NCBI RefSeq assembly: GCF_000091545.1
Contig: NC_006461.1
Coordinates: 1,648,304 to 1,712,303, forward strand
Length of the DNA stretch: 64,000 nt
DNA from: Thermus thermophilus HB8
GTDB lineage: Bacteria > Deinococcota > Deinococci > Deinococcales > Thermaceae
Reading direction: 5' to 3'
Shown here: one piece after another, positions 40,481 to 56,893 of the stretch
Position numbering within the stretch: the first letter of the stretch is position 1
Layout of the letters: each line of letters starts with the position of its first letter
The notes under the pieces: generated by a model
The model's database searches: none
What the model was told of the DNA's origin: nothing
What the model saw: the letters and a program-made list of their open reading frames with translations, nothing else
Position numbers and translations under genes: made by a program

Positions 40481-40689
40481 CCCCTATAGACTACCCCATC
40501 CTCCAGGCGGAAGGCCCAGACCCTGACCCCGGGCACGGCCTCGGCCCGGGCCCGGGCCTCCTCCCCGGCCCCGAGGACCTGGAGGAGGAAGACCCCTTCG
40601 CCCTCGAGGAGCCAGTAGGGATGGGGCAGGGCCTCCGCCAGGGCCACCAGGGCCTCCCGGTCCTTCCCCTCCACGAAGAGGACCCTCAT
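40450..40689 (-). CDS. Small protein of unknown function
   Basis: 79 aa, MRVLFVEGKDREALVALAEALPHPYWLLEGEGVFLLQVLG. Looks like a compact ferredoxin-like alpha/beta fold. No recognised family. The ATG overlaps the aldolase stop (ATGA-like, 4 bases) and the 3' end overlaps the hydrolase by 31 bases, so it is a middle gene of a coupled unit. Confidence 0.7.
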   Translation of the reverse strand: MRVLFVEGKDREALVALAEALPHPYWLLEGEGVFLLQVLGAGEEARARAEAVPGVRVWAFRLEDGVVYRGCGKRSGTSP

Positions 40690-41288
40690 TCCCCACCCCC
40701 CAAGGCGGGCCCCGCCCCCTGCCAGAGGCGGTGGTAGAGGAGGATCTGGGCGCTCTCCTCCAGGGTGGTCATGAGGCCGTAGGCCTCGAGAAGGGCCTCC
40801 TCCGGGGCCTCCTTCAGGCCCACGGCGAAGGCCCCGTGCCCCCTCAGGAGGCAGGCCCGGTGCTCCCGCAAGGCCTCGGCCACGCTCAAGGCCGCCTCCT
40901 CCGTGGCGGAGACCGTCTTGGGGGCGAGGACCGGGACCTCCTTCAGGTAGTGCTGGCCCTCGAGGTCCAAAGGCCTTAGGCGGGAGAGGTGGAAGGAGAG
41001 GGCCACGGCCACCCGGGGGTGGGCGTGGACCAGGGCCCGGGCCCCGGTCCTGCGGTAGACCTCCCGGTGGACCACGCTCTCCACGCTCGCCCCTTCGGGG
41101 ATGGGCCCTTCCAAGGGCACCTCCAGGAGGTCCTCCGGGGTGAGCCTCGCCTTCTGCACCCCGCTTTTGGTGATGAGGAACCCCCCCTTGGTGCGCACGG
41201 AGAAGTTCCCGGCCGTGGCGGAGATGAGGCCCTGGGCGAAGAGGTCCTCGCCCACCTGACGGAACGCGGCGTACAACCGGGCGCGCAC
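40686..41288 (-). CDS. fucA: Class II (fuculose-1-phosphate type) aldolase
   Basis: 200 aa. Class II aldolase/adducin family: SATAGNFSVRTKGGFLITKSG, the catalytic Glu in ESVVHREVYRRT, zinc ligands HAHPRV and RGHGAFAVG. A T. thermophilus fuculose-1-phosphate aldolase structure corresponds to this type. GTG start at 41288, 6 bases after CATAAT. True sugar substrate uncertain. Confidence 0.88.
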   Translation of the reverse strand: MRARLYAAFRQVGEDLFAQGLISATAGNFSVRTKGGFLITKSGVQKARLTPEDLLEVPLEGPIPEGASVESVVHREVYRRTGARALVHAHPRVAVALSFHLSRLRPLDLEGQHYLKEVPVLAPKTVSATEEAALSVAEALREHRACLLRGHGAFAVGLKEAPEEALLEAYGLMTTLEESAQILLYHRLWQGAGPALGGGE

Positions 41289-41294
41289 GGGCCC

Positions 41295-41300
41295 ATTATG
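41295..41300 (-). promoter_or_regulatory. Leaderless -10 box of fucA
   Basis: CATAAT on the minus strand, 6 bases before the GTG, and only 4 bases downstream of the U-tract of the rpoBC terminator. Confidence 0.55.
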
Positions 41301-41304
41301 CCGG

Positions 41305-41332
41305 AAAAAGGCCCCCGGGGAAACCGGGGGCC
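41305..41332 (-). terminator. Intrinsic terminator of rpoBC
   Basis: Minus strand GGCCCCCGG, 5-base loop, CCGGGGGCC, then TTTTT. Perfect 9-bp stem 19 bases after the rpoC stop codon. Confidence 0.92.
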
Positions 41333-41351
41333 TCCACCTTGCGGGGCGGGC

Positions 41352-45926
<4,575 letters not shown>

Positions 45927-45955
45927 GCTTCACCTCGGGGGAACCGCCTTCACCC

Positions 45956-49315
<3,360 letters not shown>

Positions 49316-49365
49316 GCGTCACCTCAAGGAAGGCGGGCCGCCCGAGGTAAGCTAACAGGGTTCTT

Positions 49366-49390
49366 CCGCAAGGGGGCCATCCCCTTGCGG
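49366..49390 (-). other. Hairpin in the rpoB leader, proximal
   Basis: CCGCAAGGGG/CCCCTTGCGG, perfect 10-bp stem with a 5-base loop, about 50 bases before the rpoB ATG. No T run follows on the minus strand. Confidence 0.7.
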
Positions 49391-49405
49391 CGGCTGGCTC
49401 TTACC

Positions 49406-49433
49406 GTGCTCCCTTGGCCCGACCAAAGAGCAC
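49406..49433 (-). other. Hairpin in the rpoB leader, distal
   Basis: GTGCTC/GAGCAC stem extended by TTTGG/CCAAG with one bulge, just downstream of the expected transcription start. Confidence 0.6.
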
Positions 49434-49442
49434 AAACCCTAA

Positions 49443-49470
49443 TCTATACCGGAATGCCCACTTCCGTCAA
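49443..49470 (-). promoter_or_regulatory. rpoBC promoter
   Basis: -35 TTGACG (49465-49470) and -10 TATAGA (49443-49448, spacing 16) or TAGATT (spacing 18). The transcript would carry a leader of about 120 bases. The rest of the 189-base gap up to ylmH holds the two hairpins. Confidence 0.72.
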
Positions 49471-49504
49471 TCCGGCTCGCCGAAAACGGGACCGATTCCT
49501 CCTC

Positions 49505-50146
49505 CTACCGCTCCACCTCCACCTTGATTTTATAGTTGCCCCGCACCGTCTTGCCAACCACCTCCAGGAGCCTGAGGGTCCCGAGCCCCTCCGCGAAGAG
49601 CAGGTCCCCGGGGGCGAGCTCGTCCTTGGGGGAGGCGGGCCTCCCCTTGAGGCGCACCTTGCCCGCCTTGACCCCCTGGGCGAAGTAGGACCGGGAGACG
49701 CCGAAGCCCTTGGCCCCCACGGCGTCCACCCGCAAGGAGGGGACGACCAGGGTGCGCACCCGCTCCCTAGGGGGCCTCAGGGCCCCTTCGGGAGGGGGAA
49801 GGAGGCGGTAGCCCTGGGCCTCGAGGGCCTTCCTCCCTTCGGGGAGGAGGGCGGCCAGAACCCCCTCCTCCACCTCCTCCACCTCGCCCAAAACCTCCCC
49901 CAGGTCGGCGGGCGGGGGGCGGTCCAGGAGGACCACCTCCACGGGGTCGGAGACGGAGGGCACCTCCTCGGGGTAGAGGACGGCCACCTTGCGCTCCGCC
50001 AGGGGAAAGCCGCCGAAGAAGGCCACCCGGATCCCCTCCCGGCGGGCCATCTCCTCCAGGCGGGCCTGGTCCTCGGGGTCCAGGAAGCCCGTGCGCACCA
50101 CCCGGCCGCCCCGGGCCCGCTTGAGGTAGCGCTCCAGGTCCGCCAT
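49505..50146 (-). CDS. ylmH: YlmH-like S4-domain RNA-binding protein
   Basis: 213 aa. N-terminal YlmH domain with the conserved FFGGFPLAERKVAVLYP segment and a C-terminal S4 domain (SRSYFAQGVKAGKVRLKG, ELAPGDLLFAEGLG). YlmH proteins act on ribosomes, including rescue of stalled complexes. The ATG at 50146 overlaps the fabZ stop as ATGA; a long upstream in-frame extension is a shadow of fabZ. Confidence 0.85.
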   Translation of the reverse strand: MADLERYLKRARGGRVVRTGFLDPEDQARLEEMARREGIRVAFFGGFPLAERKVAVLYPEEVPSVSDPVEVVLLDRPPPADLGEVLGEVEEVEEGVLAALLPEGRKALEAQGYRLLPPPEGALRPPRERVRTLVVPSLRVDAVGAKGFGVSRSYFAQGVKAGKVRLKGRPASPKDELAPGDLLFAEGLGTLRLLEVVGKTVRGNYKIKVEVER

Positions 50147-50574
50147 CAAGAGGCCCCCTGGAGGACGAAGGTCAGGGTGGCGCTCGCCCGCTCCTCCCCC
50201 TCCACCAGGGCCCGCACCGCCACCTTGCCCACGCCCCGGCGGAAGGCGAGGAGCTCCCCCTCGAGGATCAGGGTGTCCCCCGGGTAGACGGGCCGCCGGA
50301 ACCGGGCCCCCTCCACCCCGGCGAGGAAGGCGAGGCCCCCTTGGGGAAAGCCCGGCTGGCGCACCAGCGCCCCCACGGCCGCCTGGGCCATGGCCTCCAG
50401 GATCAGCACCCCGGGCATGACGGGGTGGCCGGGGAAGTGCCCCTGGAAGTGGGGCTCGTTGAAGGTCACGTTCTTGAGGGCCTTGAAGCGCCTCTCGTCC
50501 GCCTCCAGCACCCGGTCCACGAGGAGAAAGGGGTAGCGATGGGGCAGGACCTTGAGGATCTCCCGGATGTCCAC
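50146..50574 (-). CDS. fabZ: 3-hydroxyacyl-ACP dehydratase FabZ
   Basis: 142 aa. PHRYPFLLVDRV and HFQGHFPGHPVMPGVLILEAMAQ carry the catalytic His and Glu of the hot-dog dehydratase. GTG start at 50574 with AGGAGGTGA, which contains the mreB stop codon. Fatty-acid elongation in the cytosol. Confidence 0.96.
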   Translation of the reverse strand: MDIREILKVLPHRYPFLLVDRVLEADERRFKALKNVTFNEPHFQGHFPGHPVMPGVLILEAMAQAAVGALVRQPGFPQGGLAFLAGVEGARFRRPVYPGDTLILEGELLAFRRGVGKVAVRALVEGEERASATLTFVLQGAS

Positions 50575-50580
50575 AGGGCC

Positions 50581-51618
50581 TCACCTCCTCAGGACGTCGT
50601 CGGAGGAGAGGATGGTGTCCTCGAGGACGTGGAGCATCTCCAGGGCCTTCCCAGTGCCCAGGGCCACGGCCTCAATGGGGTTCTCCGCCACCACCACGGG
50701 GACGCCGGTGGCCTCCTGCAGGGCCACGTCCAGGTTCCTAAGGAGGGCCCCGCCCCCGGTGAGGAGGATGCCCCGCTCGTAGATGTCCGAGGCAAGCTCC
50801 GGGGGAGTGCTCTCCAGGACGTTCCTCACCCCCTGGAAGATCTTGCTCAAGGGCTCCTGGAGGGCCTCCACGATGTCCTCGGCGGGGATCTCGGCGGTGC
50901 GGGGAAGGCCGGTGAGGAGGTCCCGGCCCCGGACCTCGGCCACCTCCTTCTCCTCCCCGGGGAGGAGCTTGGCCCGGCCCAGCCGGATCTTGAGCTCCTC
51001 GGCGGTGCGCTCCCCGATGAGGAGGTTGTACTTCTGGCGGATGTGGAGGATGATGGCCTGGTCCATCTCGTTCCCGGCGATGCGGAGACTCTCCGAGCGC
51101 ACGATCCCGCCCAAGGAGATGACGGCGATGTCCGTGGAGCCGCCCCCGATGTCCACCACCATGCTCCCCGTGGGCTCGGCCACGTTGATCCCCGCCCCGA
51201 TGGCGGCCGCCAAGGGTTCCTCAATGAGGTAGACCTTGTGGGCCAGGGTGGAGACGGCCTGGACCACGGCCCGCCGCTCCACGTCCGTCACCCCGGAGGG
51301 AACCCCCACCATGATCCGCACCCGCCCCTTGAAGAGGCGGCTCATGGGGGAAAGGACCTTCTGCAGGAAGAGGAGGAGCATCTTCTCCGTGAGGGCGTAG
51401 TCGGCGATGACCCCGTCCTTGAGGGGGCGCACGGCCACGATGTTCCCGGGGGTGCGCCCGAGCATCCGGTAGGCCTCCGCCCCCACGGCCTTCACCTCCC
51501 GTTTCCCCTGGACCACGGCGATGACGGAGGGCTCCTTCAGGACGATCCCCTTCCCCCGCACGTAGATGAGGACGCTGGCCGTCCCCAGGTCAATGCCGAT
51601 GTCTTCGCCTTTAAGCAT
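50581..51618 (-). CDS. mreB: Rod-shape determining actin homologue MreB
   Basis: 345 aa. Actin-family phosphate loops GIDLGTASVLIYV and VVDIGGGSTDIAVI, adenosine motif LTGGGALLRNLD. Directs wall elongation in this rod-shaped organism. No mreC or mreD next to it. Follows rny by 11 bases. Confidence 0.97.
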   Translation of the reverse strand: MLKGEDIGIDLGTASVLIYVRGKGIVLKEPSVIAVVQGKREVKAVGAEAYRMLGRTPGNIVAVRPLKDGVIADYALTEKMLLLFLQKVLSPMSRLFKGRVRIMVGVPSGVTDVERRAVVQAVSTLAHKVYLIEEPLAAAIGAGINVAEPTGSMVVDIGGGSTDIAVISLGGIVRSESLRIAGNEMDQAIILHIRQKYNLLIGERTAEELKIRLGRAKLLPGEEKEVAEVRGRDLLTGLPRTAEIPAEDIVEALQEPLSKIFQGVRNVLESTPPELASDIYERGILLTGGGALLRNLDVALQEATGVPVVVAENPIEAVALGTGKALEMLHVLEDTILSSDDVLRR

Positions 51619-51629
51619 AGCGCCTCACT

Positions 51630-53354
51630 TCACCTAGCGTACTCCACCGCCCGGGTCTCCCGCACCACGGTCACCTGGACCTGGCCCGGGTAGTTCATCT
51701 CCTTCTCAATGCGGCTCGCGATCTCCCGGGCCAGGAGGGTGGCCTTGGCGTCGCTGATCTTCTCCGGCTTGACGATGACCCGCACCTCCCGGCCCGCCTG
51801 CACGGCGAAGGCCGTCTCCACCCCGGGGAAGGAGAGGGCGATGCGCTCCAGGGCCTCCAGGCGCTGGAGGTACTCCTCGAGGCTCTCCCGCCTCGCCCCG
51901 GGCCGCGCCGCCGAGAGGGCGTCGGCCGCGGCCACCAAGACGGCGTAGAGGGTCTCGGCGTTGTCGGGGTCGTGGTGGTGGGCGATGGCGTCCACCACCT
52001 CCTTGGGCTCCCCGAAGCGCCTCGCCAGGGCGATGCCGATCTCCACGTGGCTTCCCTCCACCTCCCGGTCCACGCTCTTGCCGATGTCGTGGAGGAGCCC
52101 GGCCCGCCGGGCCAAAGCGGCGTCCAGGCCGAGCTCCGCCGCCATGATCCCGGCGAGGTGGGCCACCTGGATGGAGTGCTTGAGGACGTTCTGGCCGTAG
52201 CTGGAGCGGAAGTGGAGCCGGCCCAAAAGCTGGATGAGGCCGGGCTTCAGGCCCACCACCCCCGCCTCCAAGGCCGCCTCCTCCCCGCGCTCGTAGATGA
52301 AGGTCTTCATCTCCTGCTTGGCCTTCTCCACCACCTCCTCAATGCGGCTCGGGTGGATGCGGCCGTCCTTCAAGAGCTCCTCCAGGGCCATGCGGGCGAT
52401 CTCGCGGCGGATGGGGTTGAAGGAGGAGAGGAGGACGGCGTCCGGGGTGTCGTCAATGATGAGGTCCACCCCCGTCAGGGCCTCAAAGGCGCGGATGTTC
52501 CGCCCCTCCCGGCCGATGATCCGCCCCTTCATGGCGTCGGAGGGGATGGGCACCACGGTCACGGCGAGCTGGGCCGCGGTCTCCGAGGCCTGGCGCTGCA
52601 TGGCCTGGGCCAGGATCTTCTGCGCCTCCCGCCGGGCCTCGAGGCGGGCCCGCTCCAAGGCGGCCCGCACCCTCTGGGCCTTCTCCTCCTCCAGCTCCCG
52701 GTCCAGGCGCTCCAGGACGAGCCTGCGGGCCTCCTCGGGGGTGAGGCCCGCCACCTCGTAGAGCCTCCGCTCCACCTCCTTAAGCCGCTCCTCCAGGGCC
52801 CTGGCCTCCGCCTTGAGCGCCTCCTCCTTGCGGACAAGCTCCGCCTCCGCCTCCTCCAGCCGCGCCGCCCTGGCGTCCAGGGCCTCGGCCCGCTTGGCGA
52901 GCCGCTCCCCCTCCCGGCGGAGCTCCTCCCGCTCCGCCTTGAGGCGCTCCCGCTCCTCCTTGAGCTCCTCCTGGAGGGACCTCAGGCGCTCCCGCTCGGC
53001 GCGAAGCTCCTCCCGCTCCGCCTTGAGGCGTTCCCCCGCCTCCTCCAGGCGCTTTTTGGCCTCGGCCTCGGCGGCCTCGAGGCGGCGCCTGAGCTCCGCC
53101 TCCACCTCCTCCCGCTGGGCCTTGGCCCGGGCCTCCGCCTCCTGGCGCAGGGCCTTGGCCTCCTGGCGGGCGGCCTCCAGGATGTCCCGGGCCTCCTTCC
53201 GCGCGGCCTCCAGGACCTCCCGGGCCTCCCGCCTCGCCGCCTCCAGGAGCTCCCGGGCCTCCTGGGCCGAGCGGTCCTCCCCCTTCCGCCTAAGGAGGAG
53301 AACCCCCCCAAGCCCCAGGACCAGGAGCAGAAGAACCAGGTCCAGAAGGGACAT
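51630..53354 (-). CDS. rny: Ribonuclease Y
   Basis: 574 aa. N-terminal membrane helix (about 4-21), long Glu/Arg/Ala coiled coil (about 25-255), KH domain (about 265-325, GRIIGREGRNIRAFEALTG) and HD domain with LLHDIGKSVDREVEGSHVE. Membrane-bound endoribonuclease that starts mRNA decay. Begins directly at the recA stop codon (TAG then ATG). Confidence 0.97.
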   Translation of the reverse strand: MSLLDLVLLLLVLGLGGVLLLRRKGEDRSAQEARELLEAARREAREVLEAARKEARDILEAARQEAKALRQEAEARAKAQREEVEAELRRRLEAAEAEAKKRLEEAGERLKAEREELRAERERLRSLQEELKEERERLKAEREELRREGERLAKRAEALDARAARLEEAEAELVRKEEALKAEARALEERLKEVERRLYEVAGLTPEEARRLVLERLDRELEEEKAQRVRAALERARLEARREAQKILAQAMQRQASETAAQLAVTVVPIPSDAMKGRIIGREGRNIRAFEALTGVDLIIDDTPDAVLLSSFNPIRREIARMALEELLKDGRIHPSRIEEVVEKAKQEMKTFIYERGEEAALEAGVVGLKPGLIQLLGRLHFRSSYGQNVLKHSIQVAHLAGIMAAELGLDAALARRAGLLHDIGKSVDREVEGSHVEIGIALARRFGEPKEVVDAIAHHHDPDNAETLYAVLVAAADALSAARPGARRESLEEYLQRLEALERIALSFPGVETAFAVQAGREVRVIVKPEKISDAKATLLAREIASRIEKEMNYPGQVQVTVVRETRAVEYAR

Positions 53355-54377
53355 CTACTCCCCCTCGTCCTCGCCCGCGGCCAGGACCACCTGGTCCGAG
53401 CGCTCCAAGACCTTGGCGCGGATCTCCTCCAAAAGCTCGGGCCGCTCCCGCAGGGCCTCGGCCGCCTTCTCCTTCCCCTGGCCCAGGCGGAGCTCCCCGT
53501 AGGAGAACCAGGACCCGGCCTTCTCAATGACCCCCGCGGCCACGGCCACGTTCACCAGGTCGGCCACCGGGTCCAGGCCCCGGCCGAAGTAGATCTCCAG
53601 CTCCGCCTCGCGGAAGGGGGGGGCGAGCTTGTTCTTCACCACCTTGACCCGCACCTTGACGCCCACGGCCTCGTTCCCCACCTTGATGGGCTGGCCGCTT
53701 TTGCGCACGTCCAGGCGCACGCTGGCGTAGAACTTCAGCGCCCTCCCCCCCGGGGTGGTCTCGGGGTTGCCGTACGTGACCCCCACCTTCTCCCGCACCT
53801 GGTTGATGAAGATGGCGGCGGTGTTGCTCTTGGCGAGCACCGCGGTGAGCTTGCGGAGGGCCTGGCTCATGAGCCGGGCCTGGAGGCCCACGTGCTGGTC
53901 CCCCATCTCCCCCTCAATCTCCGCCCGGGGGACCAAGGCGGCCACCGAGTCCACCACGATCACGTCCACCGCCCCCGAGCGGGCGAGGAGCTCCACGATC
54001 TCCAGGGCCTGCTCGCCCGTGTCGGGCTGGGAGACCAGGAGGTCCTCCACCTGGACGCCGAGGCGCTGGGCGTACAGGGGGTCCAGGGCGTGCTCCGCAT
54101 CCACGAAGGCGGCCACCCCGCCCCGCCTCTGGGCCTGGGCGATGATGGTGAGGGCGAGGGTGGTCTTGCCCCCGGACTCGGGGCCATAGATCTCCACGAT
54201 CCGCCCCCGGGGGATGCCGCCGATCCCCAGGGCGAGGTCTAGGGCGAGGGAGCCGGTGGGGATCACGTCCACCTGCTGCTTGGGCATCTCGCCCAGCCGC
54301 ATCACCGCCCCCTTGCCGAACTCCTTCTCAATCGCCTTCAGGGCGTTCTCCAGGGCCTTGCGCTTGCTCTCGTCCAT
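53355..54377 (-). CDS. recA: Recombinase RecA
   Basis: 340 aa. Walker A GPESGGKTT, Walker B DVIVVDSVAAL, and the L2 loop region GNPETTPGGRALKFYASVRLD. ATG at 54377 is preceded by GAGAGGTGAG and gives the known 340-aa length; a GTG two codons upstream is inside that site. Overlaps the 3' end of thpR by 50 bases. No LexA-type operator recognised. Confidence 0.98.
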   Translation of the reverse strand: MDESKRKALENALKAIEKEFGKGAVMRLGEMPKQQVDVIPTGSLALDLALGIGGIPRGRIVEIYGPESGGKTTLALTIIAQAQRRGGVAAFVDAEHALDPLYAQRLGVQVEDLLVSQPDTGEQALEIVELLARSGAVDVIVVDSVAALVPRAEIEGEMGDQHVGLQARLMSQALRKLTAVLAKSNTAAIFINQVREKVGVTYGNPETTPGGRALKFYASVRLDVRKSGQPIKVGNEAVGVKVRVKVVKNKLAPPFREAELEIYFGRGLDPVADLVNVAVAAGVIEKAGSWFSYGELRLGQGKEKAAEALRERPELLEEIRAKVLERSDQVVLAAGEDEGE

Positions 54378-54924
54378 GCTCACCTCTCAGGGAAAACTTC
54401 TCCAAAACGGTGTACACCGGCCCCTTGGGCTTAAGCTCCGAGCGCACCAGGGCGAAGCCCTCCACCGGCCACTCCAGGCCGAAGAGGACGGGGGGCACCC
54501 GGGGCGCCGGGGCCTTCCTGCGGGCCAGGGTGATGTGGGGCTTGAAGGGCTTGTCCCAGCCAGGGATCCTCACCGCCTCCTCGCCCAGAAGCTCCTCCAC
54601 CCCGGCGCGAAGCCCCTCGGCGAGGCGGAGGAAGCCCTCGGCCTCCGCCTTGGCGAACCAGACCCGGGGGGTTCCTTCGTTGGGGAAGTAGCCCGTCCCG
54701 CGAAGCCGCGCCCGGAAGGGGGCCTCGAGGCGGGCGAGCCTGTGGCCCAGGGCCAGGTAGTCGGGAAGCTCCTCCTCGGGCCGCTCGCCCAGGAAGAGGA
54801 GGGTCAGGTGGAGCTGGTGGGGAGGGACGGGCTTCCAGCCGCGAAAAGGGCGGACCTTGGTCTGGGCTTCCACCAGGGCCGCCCGGACCTCCTCGGGTAA
54901 AAAGACCGCGTAGAAGAGCCTCAT
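54328..54924 (-). CDS. thpR: RNA 2',3'-cyclic phosphodiesterase (LigT/ThpR)
   Basis: 198 aa. Two HxT[L] motifs of the 2H phosphoesterase family: [10 protein letters not shown] near residue 38 and [10 protein letters not shown] near residue 128. Opens RNA 2',3'-cyclic phosphates to 2'-phosphates. ATG overlaps the cinA stop as ATGA; the low-complexity C-terminus lies inside recA. Confidence 0.94.
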
Positions 54925-56105
54925 GTCACAAGGAGCGCCAAAGCCGCGTAGACGCTTCTTAAGCGCACGGTCTCCCGGTCTCCCGGGAAGCGGTAGCGCC
55001 GCACCTCCGCGCCCGTGGGGCCCGCCAGGGCCACGTAGACCGTGCCCGGGGGCTCTCCCTCCAGGGGGTCCGGCCCCGCGACCCCGGTGGTGGCCAGGGC
55101 GTAGGTGGACCCGAAGAGGGACCGCGCCGCCTCCGCCATAGCCCGGGCGGTCTCGGCGGAGACCGTCCGGGAGAGGAGGTCCTGAGGCACCCCGAAGCGG
55201 GCCTTGGCCCCTACGGAGTAGGATACCACGCCCCCCAGATAGAAGCGGCTCGCCCCCGGCACGCGGGTGATCTCCGCCCCCAGAAGCCCCCCGGTGAGGC
55301 TCTCCATGGTGGAAAGGGTGGCCCCCTCCCGCTCCATGCGCCTTTTCACCGCCTCGGCGAGGGTCATCTCCCCCTCGCCCCAGACCTCCTTAAGAAGCTT
55401 TTTCTTGATCCGCTCGGCGAGCTCCGCCACCCGGTCCTCCCGGCCCCGGACCACCACCTCCACCCCGTGGACCTTGGGGTAGGTGCCCACCTCCACCTCC
55501 TCCCCCCGGACGAAGAGGGGGCCAAGCCGCTCCACGATCTCCGACTCCCCGATGCCCCAGGTTTTCAAGACCCTTTCGGCGTAGGGCCTTCGCGGCAGGC
55601 CCAGGCGGGGCAGGACCTCCTGCCACATGGGGCGCCACTCGGGAGGGGGCCCGGGGAGGAGGACCAGGTCCTTGCCCCCTTTGCGCACCCACCACCCGGG
55701 GGCGGTGCCCCGGGGGTTTTTGAGCCAGGTGGCGGAGGGGATCCGCATGGCCTGCTTGCGGTTGGCCTCGGGCATGGCCCGGCCCCGGGCGCGGAAGAAG
55801 GCCTCAATCTCCCCAAGCACGGCCTCGTCCAGCTCCAAAGGCTCCCCCAAGGCCAGGGCCACCGCCTCCCGGGTCACGTCGTCCGGGGTGGGGCCGAGGC
55901 CGCCGGAGAGGACCACAAGCCTGGCCCGGGCGAAGGCCTCCTCCACCTCCCGGGCCAGGGGCGCCACCTCGTCCGCCACCCTCAGGGTCCTCTCCACCTT
56001 GAGGGCGTAGGGCTTGAGGCTTCTTGCGATCTCCGCCGTGTTGGTGTCCAGGGTCTCCCCGTAGAGGAGCTCGGTGCCTACCCCGAGGATCTCTGCCCGC
56101 TCCAT
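54921..56105 (-). CDS. cinA: CinA, NMN deamidase / ADP-ribose pyrophosphatase
   Basis: 394 aa. N-terminal molybdopterin-binding-like domain ([39 protein letters not shown]) and C-terminal nicotinamide-nucleotide amidase domain ([33 protein letters not shown]). cinA-thpR-recA is the same order found in Deinococcus. Overlaps ygfZ by 28 bases. Confidence 0.95.
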
Positions 56106-56854
56106 GCCGCCTCCTTAAAGGGGAGGGCCTCCACGCGGTACCGCCCCCCGCCTCCTTCCACCTCCGCCCCCACGGGCACCTCCTTCCGCACCACGGCGAG
56201 GCCCAGGAGGCCGAAGGGGGTTTCTAAAAGGCGCTTCGCCTCGCCCACGCGCTTTCCCTCCAGGGTGAGGGCCGCCGGGGCCTCGCCCCCCTCCAGGGCC
56301 CTCAGGCCCACGAGGCGGTAGGGCACCTCCTTTCCCTCGGTCCTGGCCATGATCTCCTGGCCCACGTAGCACCCCTTGCCGTAGTCCACCAGATGGAGGA
56401 GGCCCACGCTCTGGGGGAGTTCCCCCTGGATGTCCGAGAGGAGGGGGAGGCCCTTGAGGAGGGTGTAGAGGGGGTAAAGCTCGGCGGGAAGCGCCCCTTC
56501 GGCCCTCTCCCCCACCTCCTCGCGGCCGTCCGCGTGGAGGAGGCGGAAGAGGGGAAGCGCCACAAGCTCCACCTGGTCAAAGACGATGTAGCGGCGGAGG
56601 CGCCTTTCCAGGCCCTCGAGGCTCCCCCAAGGGGCGAGGAGGAAGCCCTCGGGGTGGGGAAAGAGGGTCGCCGCCTCCTCAATCTGGCCCTTGTGGTTGA
56701 GGAAGAGGACCCCGGAAGGGCCCGAAAGCCGCCGCAGGTCCCGGGTGCCCTGCCCCTGGAGGAAGGAAAAAGCGTCAGGGCCCCGGAGGAGGAGCACCCC
56801 GGGGAAGGCGAAGAAGCCTTCGCCGGAAAGGGCTTGGGCCAAAAGCCGCTCCAT
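56078..56854 (-). CDS. ygfZ: YgfZ/GcvT-domain folate-binding protein
   Basis: 258 aa. The family signature [12 protein letters not shown] is present (about residue 170). YgfZ proteins bind folate and support repair or assembly of Fe-S enzymes. The ATG at 56854 is 7 bases from an AATAAT box; an ATG three codons upstream is the alternative. First gene of the run towards recA and mreB. Confidence 0.88.
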
Positions 56855-56861
56855 CCTCCCC

Positions 56862-56867
56862 ATTATT
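56862..56867 (-). promoter_or_regulatory. Leaderless -10 box of ygfZ
   Basis: AATAAT on the minus strand, 7 bases before the ATG at 56854. Next to it the inverted repeat TGACC-AAAG-GGTCA (56867-56880) occupies most of the gap to the divergent MFS gene. Confidence 0.45.
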
Positions 56868-56893
56868 GACCAAAGGGTCACCCAGGGGAGAGA

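Noticed and set aside
49366..49390. rpoB leader hairpin as an intrinsic terminator.
   Set aside because: No T run follows on the minus strand.
50147..50584. N-terminal extension of the ylmH frame.
   Set aside because: It is the shadow of fabZ; the ATGA junction at 50146 gives a normal YlmH start.
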